From NCBI GenBank assembly GCA_027081065.1, contig JALWLW010000013.1:1-25432 (forward strand): DNA of 25,432 nucleotides. The letters are read 5' to 3'. The DNA comes from Campylobacteraceae bacterium (GTDB lineage: Bacteria; Campylobacterota; Campylobacteria; Campylobacterales; Sulfurovaceae). Shown piece by piece: positions 1-7,294 of this stretch. The translations under genes were made by a program, and so were the position numbers. The notes under the pieces were generated by a model. The model did not search any database. It was not told the origin of the DNA and saw only the letters and a list, made by a program, of their open reading frames with translations. The first letter of the stretch is position 1; every line of letters starts with the position of its first letter.

Positions 1-56
1 AATTTAAATTTTATTTATTATTATTAAGCAAGTATATTTTTGATATAACCTTAGAA

Positions 57-62
57 TATAAT
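57..62 (+). promoter_or_regulatory. Probable -10 box of the hsrA-like gene
   Basis: A perfect TATAAT lies at 57-62 in a very AT-rich stretch, without a convincing -35 box at the usual spacing. Transcription would begin near 68-69, giving a leader of only about 15 nt that still contains the AGGA ribosome binding site at 74-77. Inferred from the match and position only. Confidence 0.4.
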
Positions 63-82
63 AGATAATGATTAGGATAACA

Positions 83-748
83 ATGAGAATATTAACCATT
101 GGTTTTGATGATGAGTTTGTAAAAGAGCTAGAAGTCGAATTAGAAAAATATTTTATTTGTATAGTAGATTCAGCTAGAGACTTGTATGACGCTACAAATT
201 TTACAGATTTCAGACACTATGAGCTTATAATAATAGTAGATGAGGGTGAACGATATACACTAGAAAAATATAGTAATGAAGTCAAAAAGAAAAAAAGAGA
301 AACAAAAATTATAGTTTTAACTGATAATAATAAAAATCAAATATCTCTTTTTGGCTTAGGTGTAGATGATGTTATTGCTGAGTTTATTGACTCAGCAGAA
401 CTTATAGCTGCAAGAGTACTTTCAAATATGAGAAAATTATTTGGAACGCAGATTGATGTTGGTAAATTGGTTATAGATATTACTAATAAAAAAATAGAAT
501 ATGATGATAAAATAGTATCATTAAATGGTAAGACATTTGATATATTGGCATATTTAGCACTAAGAGAAGATAGAGTATTTTCTAAAGATGAAATTATTAA
601 TGCACTTTGGGAAGAACCAGAGTATGTGAGTGATAACACGGTTGAAGTTGCTATTAATCAGATTAGAAAGCGACTTAAGAGTATACTTGGTTTCCAAGTA
701 ATTCACACAGTAAGAAGACGTGGATATAAATTTTCTTACGAGAAGTAG
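83..748 (+). CDS. hsrA: HsrA-type orphan response regulator, OmpR family
   Basis: A two-domain protein of 221 residues: a degenerate receiver domain (about 1-115) and an OmpR/PhoB winged helix (about 125-221). The DNA-binding half closely resembles Helicobacter HP1043 (HsrA) as I recall it, including WEEPE, EVAINQIRKR and TVRRRGYKF. HsrA is a DNA-binding regulator of essential and redox-linked genes that works without phosphorylation in Helicobacter and Campylobacter. The receiver here fits that: the phosphoacceptor position holds valine (YELIIIVDE, with Asp one residue later), and the conserved Lys of the KP pair is Glu (VIAEFI). An upstream in-frame ATG at 68 exists, but ATG 83 is preferred because AGGA sits 5 nt before it and the protein then starts MRILTIG, like its relatives. 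The TAG stop is part of the GTAG foot of a REP unit. No sensor kinase is adjacent. Confidence 0.85.
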   Translation: MRILTIGFDDEFVKELEVELEKYFICIVDSARDLYDATNFTDFRHYELIIIVDEGERYTLEKYSNEVKKKKRETKIIVLTDNNKNQISLFGLGVDDVIAEFIDSAELIAARVLSNMRKLFGTQIDVGKLVIDITNKKIEYDDKIVSLNGKTFDILAYLALREDRVFSKDEIINALWEEPEYVSDNTVEVAINQIRKRLKSILGFQVIHTVRRRGYKFSYEK

Positions 749-844
749 GGTGTAGTCCCCGACTACACCGTGTTATAACACATTTTAAAATACATTAAAA
801 GTTTTAACTCTAATTTGACGGTGTTGTGCCTCACAACACCCTAC
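745..844. repeat. REP doublet (REPIN-like) between convergent genes
   Basis: Two inverted units flank a roughly 50-nt AT-rich core. The left unit reads GTAG (745-748), stem GGTGTAGTC (749-757), loop CCC, stem GACTACACC (761-769). The right unit, read on the minus strand, is GTAG (844-841), stem GGTGTTGTG, loop AGG, stem CACAACACC, ending at 820. Both share the frame GTAGGGTGT...ACACCGT, but the inner stem bases differ and still pair (AGTC/GACT versus TGTG/CACA), so the folds are preserved by compensatory changes. A 12-bp perfect palindrome, GTGTTATAACAC, follows the left unit at 770-781. A GTAG foot plus hairpin is the hallmark of REP sequences moved by RAYT (TnpA-REP) enzymes; no RAYT gene is in this window. 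The element probably also acts as a two-way transcription terminator. Confidence 0.7.
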
Positions 845-845
845 A

Positions 846-1448
846 TTAATTATTCTTCACGTAATCTAACCACATAGGCATTCCACGTTGTTCTTGTTTA
901 AGTGTTGTACTCATGCCATGACCAGGATAAACTGTAAAGTCACCTTCTATTTTTATGGCTTTTTCTAAACTTTTTGCCATGTCTTTTCCTGAAGAGAAAG
1001 GGAAGTCCCATCTTCCTATTGATTGTTGAAATAAGAAGTCTCCTGAAAACCATACATCTTCTATTTCTATAATAGAGTTACCTGGTGTGTGACCTGGGAA
1101 ATGACGATATTGAACTTTTATACCTTCTATTGTAAGCTCTTCATCACCATTAACCAATACATCTGCTTTACTACTAGGTGGGTTTTGACCAAGAACACAT
1201 TTCTCTAACATAAAAGCGTCATCTTTTGAAATATAGAGTGGTATTTTTAATTTCTCTTTTAATTCTGTATTTGACCATACATGGTCGTAGTGTCCATGTG
1301 TATTTAGTATTGCAACTGGGTTTGTTGTATTATTTAGTACCCATGTTGTTGCACCCATACCAGGGTCAATGATTAGGTCTTTATTGTCTATTGTAACAAT
1401 ATAGCAGTTTGTTTGGGTTTGACCCATAGGTTGAATTTTAATTTCCAT
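846..1448 (-). CDS. Metallo-beta-lactamase-fold hydrolase, glyoxalase II-like
   Basis: A 200-residue protein with the complete metal-binding set of the glyoxalase II-like branch: THGHYDH (H51, H53, D55, H56), GHTPGN (H120), SGDFLF (D137) and YPGHG (H177). It should bind two metal ions and hydrolyse a small thioester or similar ester, probably in the cytoplasm because no signal peptide is present. It lacks the C-terminal helical substrate domain of true GloB, so hydroxyacylglutathione is not assured. The ATG at 1448 has an AAGG site about 7 nt upstream. The gene is divergent from the DUF455 gene with only 27 nt between the starts, and its stop directly abuts the REP doublet. Confidence 0.85.
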   Translation of the reverse strand: MEIKIQPMGQTQTNCYIVTIDNKDLIIDPGMGATTWVLNNTTNPVAILNTHGHYDHVWSNTELKEKLKIPLYISKDDAFMLEKCVLGQNPPSSKADVLVNGDEELTIEGIKVQYRHFPGHTPGNSIIEIEDVWFSGDFLFQQSIGRWDFPFSSGKDMAKSLEKAIKIEGDFTVYPGHGMSTTLKQEQRGMPMWLDYVKNN

Positions 1449-1460
1449 TGATTCGCCTTT

Positions 1461-1469
1461 TGGTATAAT
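1461..1469 (+). promoter_or_regulatory. Extended -10 promoter placing the start at the ATG
   Basis: TGGTATAAT is a perfect extended -10 element (TGnTATAAT). Its last base is 7 nt before the A of the DUF455 ATG at 1476, so the expected first transcribed base coincides with the start codon. No Shine-Dalgarno sequence is visible. A leaderless mRNA is inferred. Confidence 0.5.
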
Positions 1470-1475
1470 ATTGCT

Positions 1476-2291
1476 ATGAAACTATATAAAATTTTAGAAG
1501 AAGCCATTACAAGTGATTGTATTGAGACTAAAGAAAAACTGACACAGCAATGTTTTGAGTATTGTAGCCAAAATGAATTTATATCTTCTGAAGGTTTTAA
1601 CCCTCTTAGATTTGATTATCCATCCTATATTAATAGGTGTAAAATTGTAAATCCTAAAGAGTTAAAAGCAAGAAAAGATTTTGATACGCCAGAAGGATTA
1701 GCAACCTTAGTACATGCTATAGCTCACATTGAGTACTCAGCTATAGATTTAGCATTAGATGCTGTTTATCGCTACCCTAAAATGCCACAACGTTTTAAAC
1801 TAGATTGGTTAGAAGTTGCATTAGATGAAGTTAGACATTATAAGATGCTTGAAGAGTTATTGCATGATTTAGGTTTCAAGTATGGAGATTTTCTTGTTCA
1901 TTGTGGACTTTTTGATGCTGCAAAACATACAGCACATAATATACTAGATAGAATGGCAATAATTCCTCGGTATCATGAAGCCAGTGGATTAGATGTTAAT
2001 CCACAAATTAGTAAAAAACTTGATAATAAACGCAAACTTCTTCCAGTTAAAAGATTAATTGAAATGCTTAAGATTATTTATGATGAAGAAATTATTCATG
2101 TTAATAAAGGTGATTATTGGTTTAAATATATTTGTAAAAAAGAAAACTTAGACATATCAATTTATTTTAATATTTTAGAAAAATATAAATTACTAGAGAA
2201 GCATAGACCCCATATTAACGTCGCTGCACGTCAAAAAGCTGGTTTCACATGTGATGAATTAAGAAAGCTTGGGGATGCAGAATGTAACTAA
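1476..2291 (+). CDS. DUF455 family ferritin-like protein
   Basis: A 271-residue, mainly helical protein of the DUF455 family, which belongs to the ferritin-like (MiaE-related) superfamily. Candidate di-iron ligands are spaced as expected for a four-helix bundle: HIE (E86), DEVRHYKMLEE (E118, H121) and DEEIIHV (E204/E205, H208). The substrate is unknown; relatives of this fold are diiron oxygenases or oxidases. No signal peptide or membrane helix is seen, so it is probably cytoplasmic. The start is the ATG at 1476, directly downstream of an extended -10 box, and translation is probably leaderless. It is divergent from the metallo-hydrolase. Confidence 0.75.
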   Translation: MKLYKILEEAITSDCIETKEKLTQQCFEYCSQNEFISSEGFNPLRFDYPSYINRCKIVNPKELKARKDFDTPEGLATLVHAIAHIEYSAIDLALDAVYRYPKMPQRFKLDWLEVALDEVRHYKMLEELLHDLGFKYGDFLVHCGLFDAAKHTAHNILDRMAIIPRYHEASGLDVNPQISKKLDNKRKLLPVKRLIEMLKIIYDEEIIHVNKGDYWFKYICKKENLDISIYFNILEKYKLLEKHRPHINVAARQKAGFTCDELRKLGDAECN

Positions 2292-2348
2292 TAAAAAAAA
2301 ACATAATAAATTATATAGTGTTTCAAATAACTTTTAAAGATAAAAGAG

Positions 2349-2354
2349 TATAAT
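2349..2354 (+). promoter_or_regulatory. Probable -10 box of the aminotransferase-lpxK-argB operon
   Basis: TATAAT at 2349-2354 would start a transcript near 2361, giving a leader of about 26 nt that contains the AAGTGGA ribosome binding site before the ATG at 2387. No clear -35 box is visible. Confidence 0.45.
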
Positions 2355-2386
2355 AATTTTATAAAATTAAATAAAAAGTGGAAATA

Positions 2387-3523
2387 ATGCAAAATAAAAT
2401 AGAATTTTATAAACCGTCAATACAGAGCAATACAAAGCAGTATATAGATGATGTTTTAACCTTTTCAGATAATTCAAAAGTTGAAAAGCTTGAAAAATCA
2501 TTTACTGAATTCATTGGTTGTGAATATGCACTAGCCACAACAAGTGGAACATCAGCATTACATTTAGCCATGTGTGCTTTAGATTTTAAGAGAGGTGATA
2601 AAGTAATCTGTAGTATAAATGTTTTTCCATCTGTACCTCAAGCCGTTCGTCATTTTGATGCTGAACCAATTTTTGTGGATATAGAGAGTAAGAATTATAC
2701 TATTGATTTAGGGAAACTTGAAAAAGCCTTGGAAAAAAATCAAAGTAAGAAGTTAAAAGCAATTATTGTTAATCATATGGCAGGACATTTGGTTGACTTA
2801 GAGAAAGTATATGAGCTTGCTAAGCAGTATAACGTAAAAGTTATAGAAGATGCCTCTAATGCAATGGGTGCTAAATATAAAGGGAATTATATTGGAAATA
2901 CAGGGTCTGATATTACTATATTCTCTTTTGCACCACACTTATGCAGTTCATTAACCAATGGTGGTATGTTGGTGACCAATGACGAGCAGACATACAAGCA
3001 GGCACAGCTGTTAGGCTTTCATGGTATGGAAGGTAGATTATGTGATAGTTATGGGAATGTTAACTACATATATGATGTTGTAAGCATTGGATGGAAATAT
3101 GATCTAAGTCAGTTAGAAGCAGCTTTTTGTTTGGCTGATTTTGAGGCACTTGATGCAAGTATTGAAAGAAGAAGAGAAATAGCATCTATATACTCTAAGC
3201 ACCTTGCAAATGTTAAACATGTAAAGTTGCCATCTGTAGATGAAGATGATATTTCAACACAATATATAGTTGAAATTGATAAGAATAGAGATCATTTTGT
3301 AAATGAGTTAAAAAAAGAGGGTGTAACAATCTCTGTTCATTATATGCCTTTACATTTAACTCAGTACTATAAGCAAAAGTACTCTATGAAAGTATTTGAT
3401 TATTCAGTAGCATTAGGTGCATTTCAAAGAGTAATGTCCTTACCTATGTACGCTTCATTAACAGATGAAGAGGTGCTTCGTGTATGTGATGCTATTAAAA
3501 AAGTAGCTGATGAACATATTTAA
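2387..3523 (+). CDS. DegT/DnrJ/EryC1/StrS-family protein without the PLP lysine
   Basis: A 378-residue fold-type I protein of the sugar aminotransferase family. Family signatures include TTSGTSALH (cofactor phosphate loop), GHLVDLEKV, IEDASNAMGAKY (Asp that contacts the pyridine nitrogen) and WKYDLSQLEAA. At the PLP-lysine site, where relatives read FSFxPxKN followed by a Gly-rich turn, this protein reads FSFAPHLCSSLTNGG. Leu (residue 185 from this start) takes the place of Lys, with His just before and Cys just after, and the codons confirm it. It may therefore do ColD-like dehydratase chemistry, where His replaces Lys, or be a non-catalytic partner; nearby cysteines offer another possibility. 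A GTG at 2378 is also in frame, but it overlaps the AAGTGGA site that serves the ATG at 2387. The stop shares one base with the lpxK start (TAATG), suggesting an envelope sugar or lipid A role. Confidence 0.75.
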   Translation: MQNKIEFYKPSIQSNTKQYIDDVLTFSDNSKVEKLEKSFTEFIGCEYALATTSGTSALHLAMCALDFKRGDKVICSINVFPSVPQAVRHFDAEPIFVDIESKNYTIDLGKLEKALEKNQSKKLKAIIVNHMAGHLVDLEKVYELAKQYNVKVIEDASNAMGAKYKGNYIGNTGSDITIFSFAPHLCSSLTNGGMLVTNDEQTYKQAQLLGFHGMEGRLCDSYGNVNYIYDVVSIGWKYDLSQLEAAFCLADFEALDASIERRREIASIYSKHLANVKHVKLPSVDEDDISTQYIVEIDKNRDHFVNELKKEGVTISVHYMPLHLTQYYKQKYSMKVFDYSVALGAFQRVMSLPMYASLTDEEVLRVCDAIKKVADEHI

Positions 3524-4458
3524 TGTCCTTTCGTAGCTATGTGGTCTCTTTCTTTGAGAGACTATTTTTTAAGCCTAGTCTTTTTGACTGGCTTTTAATC
3601 CTTCTTTTTTCGCCTCTATCTTTACTCTATGCCCTTGTTATGTTAATCAGGCGAGTAATAACTCCTAAAAAATCTTATTCTATACCTATTGTAAGTATTG
3701 GTAATCTAACTGTTGGTGGTAGTGGTAAAACACCATTTGTTATAGCTTTAGCAGGTCGATATAAAGATGTTGCTGTTATCTCAAGAGGATATGGTAGAGA
3801 GAGTAAAGGTTTAGTCGAAGTGTCACGAAAAGGTAAGATTTTAACAGATGTATATTCTTCAGGAGATGAGCCTATGCTTATGGCAATATCACTCCCTAAT
3901 GCATCAGTTATGGTTAGTGAAAATCGTGAAACTGCTATTGAATTAGCTATAGAACAGGGTGCAAAAGTTATATTTTTAGATGATGGGTTTAATAGAGTTA
4001 ATATTGAAAAATATGATATCTTACTTTTTCCAGAAAAAATACCTAATTATATGACCTTTCCAATAGGTCCTTTTCGTGAGTTTTACCTATCAAAGCACTT
4101 TTCTAATATAAACTTATATGAAAATAGAGATTTCAAAAGAGTAGTAGAAATTGATAATCCAACAGAAAAAATGTTGCTAGTGACAGCAATTTCAAATCCA
4201 GAGAGACTTGAGCCTTTTTTACCTAAAGGTGTAGTAGAAAAGTATTATTTGGAGGATCATGCCTATTTTGAAGAGGAGAAACTTAAAGAAAAACTTTTAA
4301 TTTCTTCGGCTATATCTTTACTTGTAACTGAAAAAGATAAAGTAAAAATGAAAGGCTTTAAGTTACCCCTATCGGTTATGCAGTTAAAATTACAAATCAA
4401 AAATGAGATGTTAGAAAAAGTAGACAGATATATTGGAGAATATAAAAATGAAAAATAA
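3523..4458 (+). CDS. lpxK: Tetraacyldisaccharide 4'-kinase LpxK
   Basis: This inner-membrane kinase phosphorylates the 4' position of the lipid A disaccharide precursor using ATP. At 311 residues it has normal length. An N-terminal membrane-associated helix (about 20-43) is followed by SIGNLTVGGSGKTP (Walker A, residues 58-71), the SSGDEPMLMA loop and FLDDGFNR. The start ATG overlaps the aminotransferase stop by one base, and its end overlaps argB by 11 nt, so the three genes are translationally coupled. The identification is secure from the motifs. Confidence 0.93.
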   Translation: MSFRSYVVSFFERLFFKPSLFDWLLILLFSPLSLLYALVMLIRRVITPKKSYSIPIVSIGNLTVGGSGKTPFVIALAGRYKDVAVISRGYGRESKGLVEVSRKGKILTDVYSSGDEPMLMAISLPNASVMVSENRETAIELAIEQGAKVIFLDDGFNRVNIEKYDILLFPEKIPNYMTFPIGPFREFYLSKHFSNINLYENRDFKRVVEIDNPTEKMLLVTAISNPERLEPFLPKGVVEKYYLEDHAYFEEEKLKEKLLISSAISLLVTEKDKVKMKGFKLPLSVMQLKLQIKNEMLEKVDRYIGEYKNEK

Positions 4459-5299
4459 AATAGATGTAGTAAAAACACTCTTAGATGCACTGCCATACAT
4501 AAAAAAATTTGCAAATGAGAAGATTGTTATTAAGTATGGGGGGTCTGCACAAACTTCAGAAGTGTTAAAACAGCAGTTTGCACAAGACATTGTACTACTC
4601 CATACTGTAGGAATGAAACCCATTATTGTTCATGGTGGTGGGAAAAGCATTACAGATTTGTTAGCAGACTTGGGTGTAGATACTAAGTTTGTAGATGGAC
4701 AGAGGGTAACTACTAAAGAAGTTATGCGTATAGCCGAGATGGTTTTAAGTGGTGAGATCAATAAAGATATTGTATCCCTCTTAAATAATCAAGGAGGGTC
4801 AGCTATTGGGATTTCAGGAAAAGATGCAAATTTATTAGAAGCAATACCTAAAGACTTTGAAAACTTTGGTTACACAGGAGTTATTCAAAATGTAAATCCT
4901 AAAGTGGTTAATAATATCATTGATGATGGCTTTGTTCCTGTTATTGCTCCTATTGCTTCTGCCCCAACGATTGATCATCCAGGATTTAATATCAATGCTG
5001 ATTTTGCTGCTAGTAAGATTGCTATTGCGTTAGAGGCAAGAAAAATACTCTTTTTAACAGATACAGAAGGTGTTTTAGATAAAGATATGAAATTATTACG
5101 CAATTTGGATATACAAGAGACAGAAGCTTATAAAGCTGATGGTACTATAAGTGGTGGTATGGTTCCTAAAGTTGATGCTTGTGTTGAAGCATTAAGAGGT
5201 GGTGTTAAAAAAGCACATATTATAGATGGTCGCCTTGAGCACTCGATACTTTTAGAAATTTTAACTTCGGCTGGTATTGGTACCTGTATTCAACTTTAA
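4448..5299 (+). CDS. argB: Acetylglutamate kinase ArgB
   Basis: This enzyme phosphorylates N-acetyl-L-glutamate in the second step of arginine synthesis. The 283-residue protein shows KYGGSA (29-34), HGGGKS (62-67), GISGKDANL, NADFAASKIA, FLTDTEGV and GGMVPKVDA, all typical of the family. The stretch of about 20 residues before the first strand could form the N-terminal helix found in arginine-inhibited, hexameric versions; feedback inhibition is an inference. An upstream TTG at 4433 is in frame, but the ATG at 4448 is better because GGAG at 4435-4438 serves it. It is the last gene of the lpxK operon and has no pathway link to it. Confidence 0.95.
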   Translation: MKNKIDVVKTLLDALPYIKKFANEKIVIKYGGSAQTSEVLKQQFAQDIVLLHTVGMKPIIVHGGGKSITDLLADLGVDTKFVDGQRVTTKEVMRIAEMVLSGEINKDIVSLLNNQGGSAIGISGKDANLLEAIPKDFENFGYTGVIQNVNPKVVNNIIDDGFVPVIAPIASAPTIDHPGFNINADFAASKIAIALEARKILFLTDTEGVLDKDMKLLRNLDIQETEAYKADGTISGGMVPKVDACVEALRGGVKKAHIIDGRLEHSILLEILTSAGIGTCIQL

Positions 5300-5314
5300 T
5301 TATATTAAATAATA

Positions 5315-5353
5315 ATGTAACATATATTTGTTATTTAAGATAATATGTTACAT
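5315..5353. repeat. 11-bp inverted repeat after argB
   Basis: ATGTAACATAT (5315-5325) and ATATGTTACAT (5343-5353) are perfect inverted arms around a 17-nt spacer. No T-run follows, so it is a poor intrinsic terminator; it could be a regulator-binding dyad for the next operon or a weak argB end signal. Confidence 0.4.
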
Positions 5354-5383
5354 AAGATATTAATAAGATAAAGATTATCTGAT

Positions 5384-5417
5384 TAATATCAGTGACTAAT
5401 GATATTATTAGTATACT
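5384..5417 (+). promoter_or_regulatory. Promoter with overlapping dyads for the DUF1538 operon
   Basis: A -10-like TATACT lies at 5412-5417, so transcription would start at about 5424, the A of the ATG; no Shine-Dalgarno site is visible. Directly upstream are two inverted repeats: TAATATCA (5384-5391) with TGATATTA (5400-5407), and ACTAAT (5395-5400) with ATTAGT (5407-5412). They sit where a repressor would block the promoter. A further short dyad, AGATAA/TTATCT, is at 5366-5380. Operator function is inferred, and AT-rich sequence makes chance dyads more common. Confidence 0.4.
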
Positions 5418-5423
5418 CTTTGT

Positions 5424-6935
5424 ATGAAAGAAAGCATAAAAATATTTTCCCAAGACCTTAAAAGTTCATTTAAAGATTTACTACCCATTATTGTGGTAGT
5501 AGCATTCTTCCAAACATTTATAATTCAAACGATGCCAGATAATTTAATCTCTATCGTAATTGGTCTTACTATTGTTGCTGTTGGCTTAGCTCTTTTTATT
5601 CGAGGGCTTGAATTGGGTATATTTCCTATTGGTGAAAACCTTGCTATAGATTTTGCTAAAAAAGGTTCTGTTTTTTGGTTACTACTTTTTGCTTTTACTA
5701 TTGGTTTTGCTACAACAGTTGCTGAACCTGCACTCATGGCTATTGCAGATAAAGCAGCTGTGATATCAGGTGGTTTGGTAGATGCTTTTTGGCTTAGAAT
5801 GACTGTTGCTTTTTCCGTTGGTTTTGCTATATCGTTAGGTACACTTCGTATTCTTCTTGGACACCCTATTCAATATTATATTATTACAGGATACATATTG
5901 GTTGTATTGGTGACATTTTTTGCACCAAAAGAGATTATTGGTCTGGCTTATGACAGTGGAGGAGTTACAACTTCTACCGTTACCGTACCATTAGTAGCTG
6001 CACTTGGGATTGGCTTGGCTTCAAGTATTAAGGGTAGAAATCCAGTTATAGATGGTTTTGGTTTGATTGCTTTTGCTTCATTGACGCCTATGATATTTGT
6101 TCAAGTTTATGGTATTGTTGTTTATAACTTTTTTGATGTCTTAGCTCTTCCGATTGTAAACGAAACAGCAGAAATAGTAAAAGTTGCTGTTGAAATACAT
6201 ACCTTTTCTATAGTAGATATGTTTCTAGAATTATTAAGTGTTATTAAAGATATCGCTCCAATATTAATAGTTATATTTTTCTTTCAGTATATTATTATTA
6301 AAAAGTCTGTACCTCATTTATCGAGAATTATTGTAGGTATAAGCATGGTGATTTTAGGATTATATGCTTTTATAGTGGGTTTAGATATGGGTCTTTTTCC
6401 TATAGGTGAAAGTATAGCAAATGACTTAACCAGTCAAAATAACAATTTACTTATTTATCTTTTTGGTTTTATGATTGGTTTTTCAACAACCATGGCAGAA
6501 CCTGCACTTTTAGCCATAGCAATTAAAGTTCAAGATATTTCTGAGGGAATGATACAGCAAAACATGTTGAGAATTGTGGTAGCATTAGGTGTTGCAATAG
6601 GTATTAGCTTGGGTGCATATCGTCTTGTATCTGGTGACCCCATACACTATTATATTATTGCTGGGTACTCTTTGGTTATTATTTTAACCTATTTTGCTCC
6701 TAAGCATATTATACCGATTGCGTATGATACTGGGGGAGTTACGACCTCAACTGTTACTGTACCTTTAGTAGCTGCATTGGGAATTGGATTGGCAACAAAT
6801 ATTGATGGTAGAAATCCTCTTATTGATGGATTTGGTCTTATCGCTTTTGCTTCACTTTTCCCCATGATAACAGTTATGGGTTATGGCATACATGCAGAGT
6901 ATAAGAAAAAACAATTAGAAAAGGTAGATAGATGA
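5424..6935 (+). CDS. Tandem DUF1538 integral membrane protein, putative transporter
   Basis: A 503-residue, very hydrophobic protein built from two homologous halves (about 1-235 and 265-495), each a DUF1538 unit. Both halves repeat the same landmarks in order: GLxxGxFPIGE, TxAEPALxAIA, the near-identical [20 protein letters not shown], and [16 protein letters not shown]. The two copies of the Gly/Thr-rich motif differ at many third codon positions while the protein stays the same, so the duplication is old and under purifying selection. An inverted or repeated two-half membrane protein with conserved Thr/Gly/Pro segments suggests an ion or small-solute transporter; the substrate is unknown. 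The stop overlaps the start of the PII-like gene by 4 nt (ATGA). Confidence 0.8.
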   Translation: MKESIKIFSQDLKSSFKDLLPIIVVVAFFQTFIIQTMPDNLISIVIGLTIVAVGLALFIRGLELGIFPIGENLAIDFAKKGSVFWLLLFAFTIGFATTVAEPALMAIADKAAVISGGLVDAFWLRMTVAFSVGFAISLGTLRILLGHPIQYYIITGYILVVLVTFFAPKEIIGLAYDSGGVTTSTVTVPLVAALGIGLASSIKGRNPVIDGFGLIAFASLTPMIFVQVYGIVVYNFFDVLALPIVNETAEIVKVAVEIHTFSIVDMFLELLSVIKDIAPILIVIFFFQYIIIKKSVPHLSRIIVGISMVILGLYAFIVGLDMGLFPIGESIANDLTSQNNNLLIYLFGFMIGFSTTMAEPALLAIAIKVQDISEGMIQQNMLRIVVALGVAIGISLGAYRLVSGDPIHYYIIAGYSLVIILTYFAPKHIIPIAYDTGGVTTSTVTVPLVAALGIGLATNIDGRNPLIDGFGLIAFASLFPMITVMGYGIHAEYKKKQLEKVDR

Positions 6936-7282
6936 AGTTTACAGCGTTAGTTGCAATCATTGAAGATAAAGATGAAGAGTTAGCCATAGATGTAGCTAAA
7001 GAGGCTGGAGCAGGTGGCGTTACAATTATTCATGGTAAAAGTATTGGTCTTGAAGAGAAAAAAGTCTTCTTTGGATTAACACTCGAGGCCAATGTTTCAA
7101 TACTGCTTTTTATTTTACCACGTAGACTCTCTATGACTGTTATGAAGGCTCTACGTAAAAAGTTTGATTTAGACAATAGTAAAAATGGAGCTATGACGTT
7201 TACTATTCCATTGAGTCATGTTGCAGGATTAGATAACGATGAACTTCACAAGTTTGAAGACAATATAAAAACTATGTTATAA
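6932..7282 (+). CDS. PII-like signalling protein
   Basis: A 116-residue protein with the length and pattern of the PII/GlnB-like fold: an N-terminal strand [10 protein letters not shown], then [14 protein letters not shown] at the position preceding the T-loop, and a C-terminal half with the second strand-helix-strand repeat. The T-loop lacks the uridylylated-Tyr context of GlnB, so it is a PII-like paralogue that probably binds a nucleotide or other small ligand. It is coupled by a 4-nt overlap to the DUF1538 membrane protein, which suggests it gates that protein much as GlnK gates AmtB. That partnership is inferred from gene order. Confidence 0.65.
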   Translation: MKFTALVAIIEDKDEELAIDVAKEAGAGGVTIIHGKSIGLEEKKVFFGLTLEANVSILLFILPRRLSMTVMKALRKKFDLDNSKNGAMTFTIPLSHVAGLDNDELHKFEDNIKTML

Positions 7283-7294
7283 GAGGAGTATCAG

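Noticed and set aside
337..639. Minus-strand ORF of 100 codons across the hsrA-like gene
   Set aside because: It is antisense to a clear DNA-binding domain and rich in Ser/Ile as expected of a shadow frame.
2378..2386. GTG start for the DegT-family gene
   Set aside because: It overlaps the ribosome binding site that serves the ATG at 2387.
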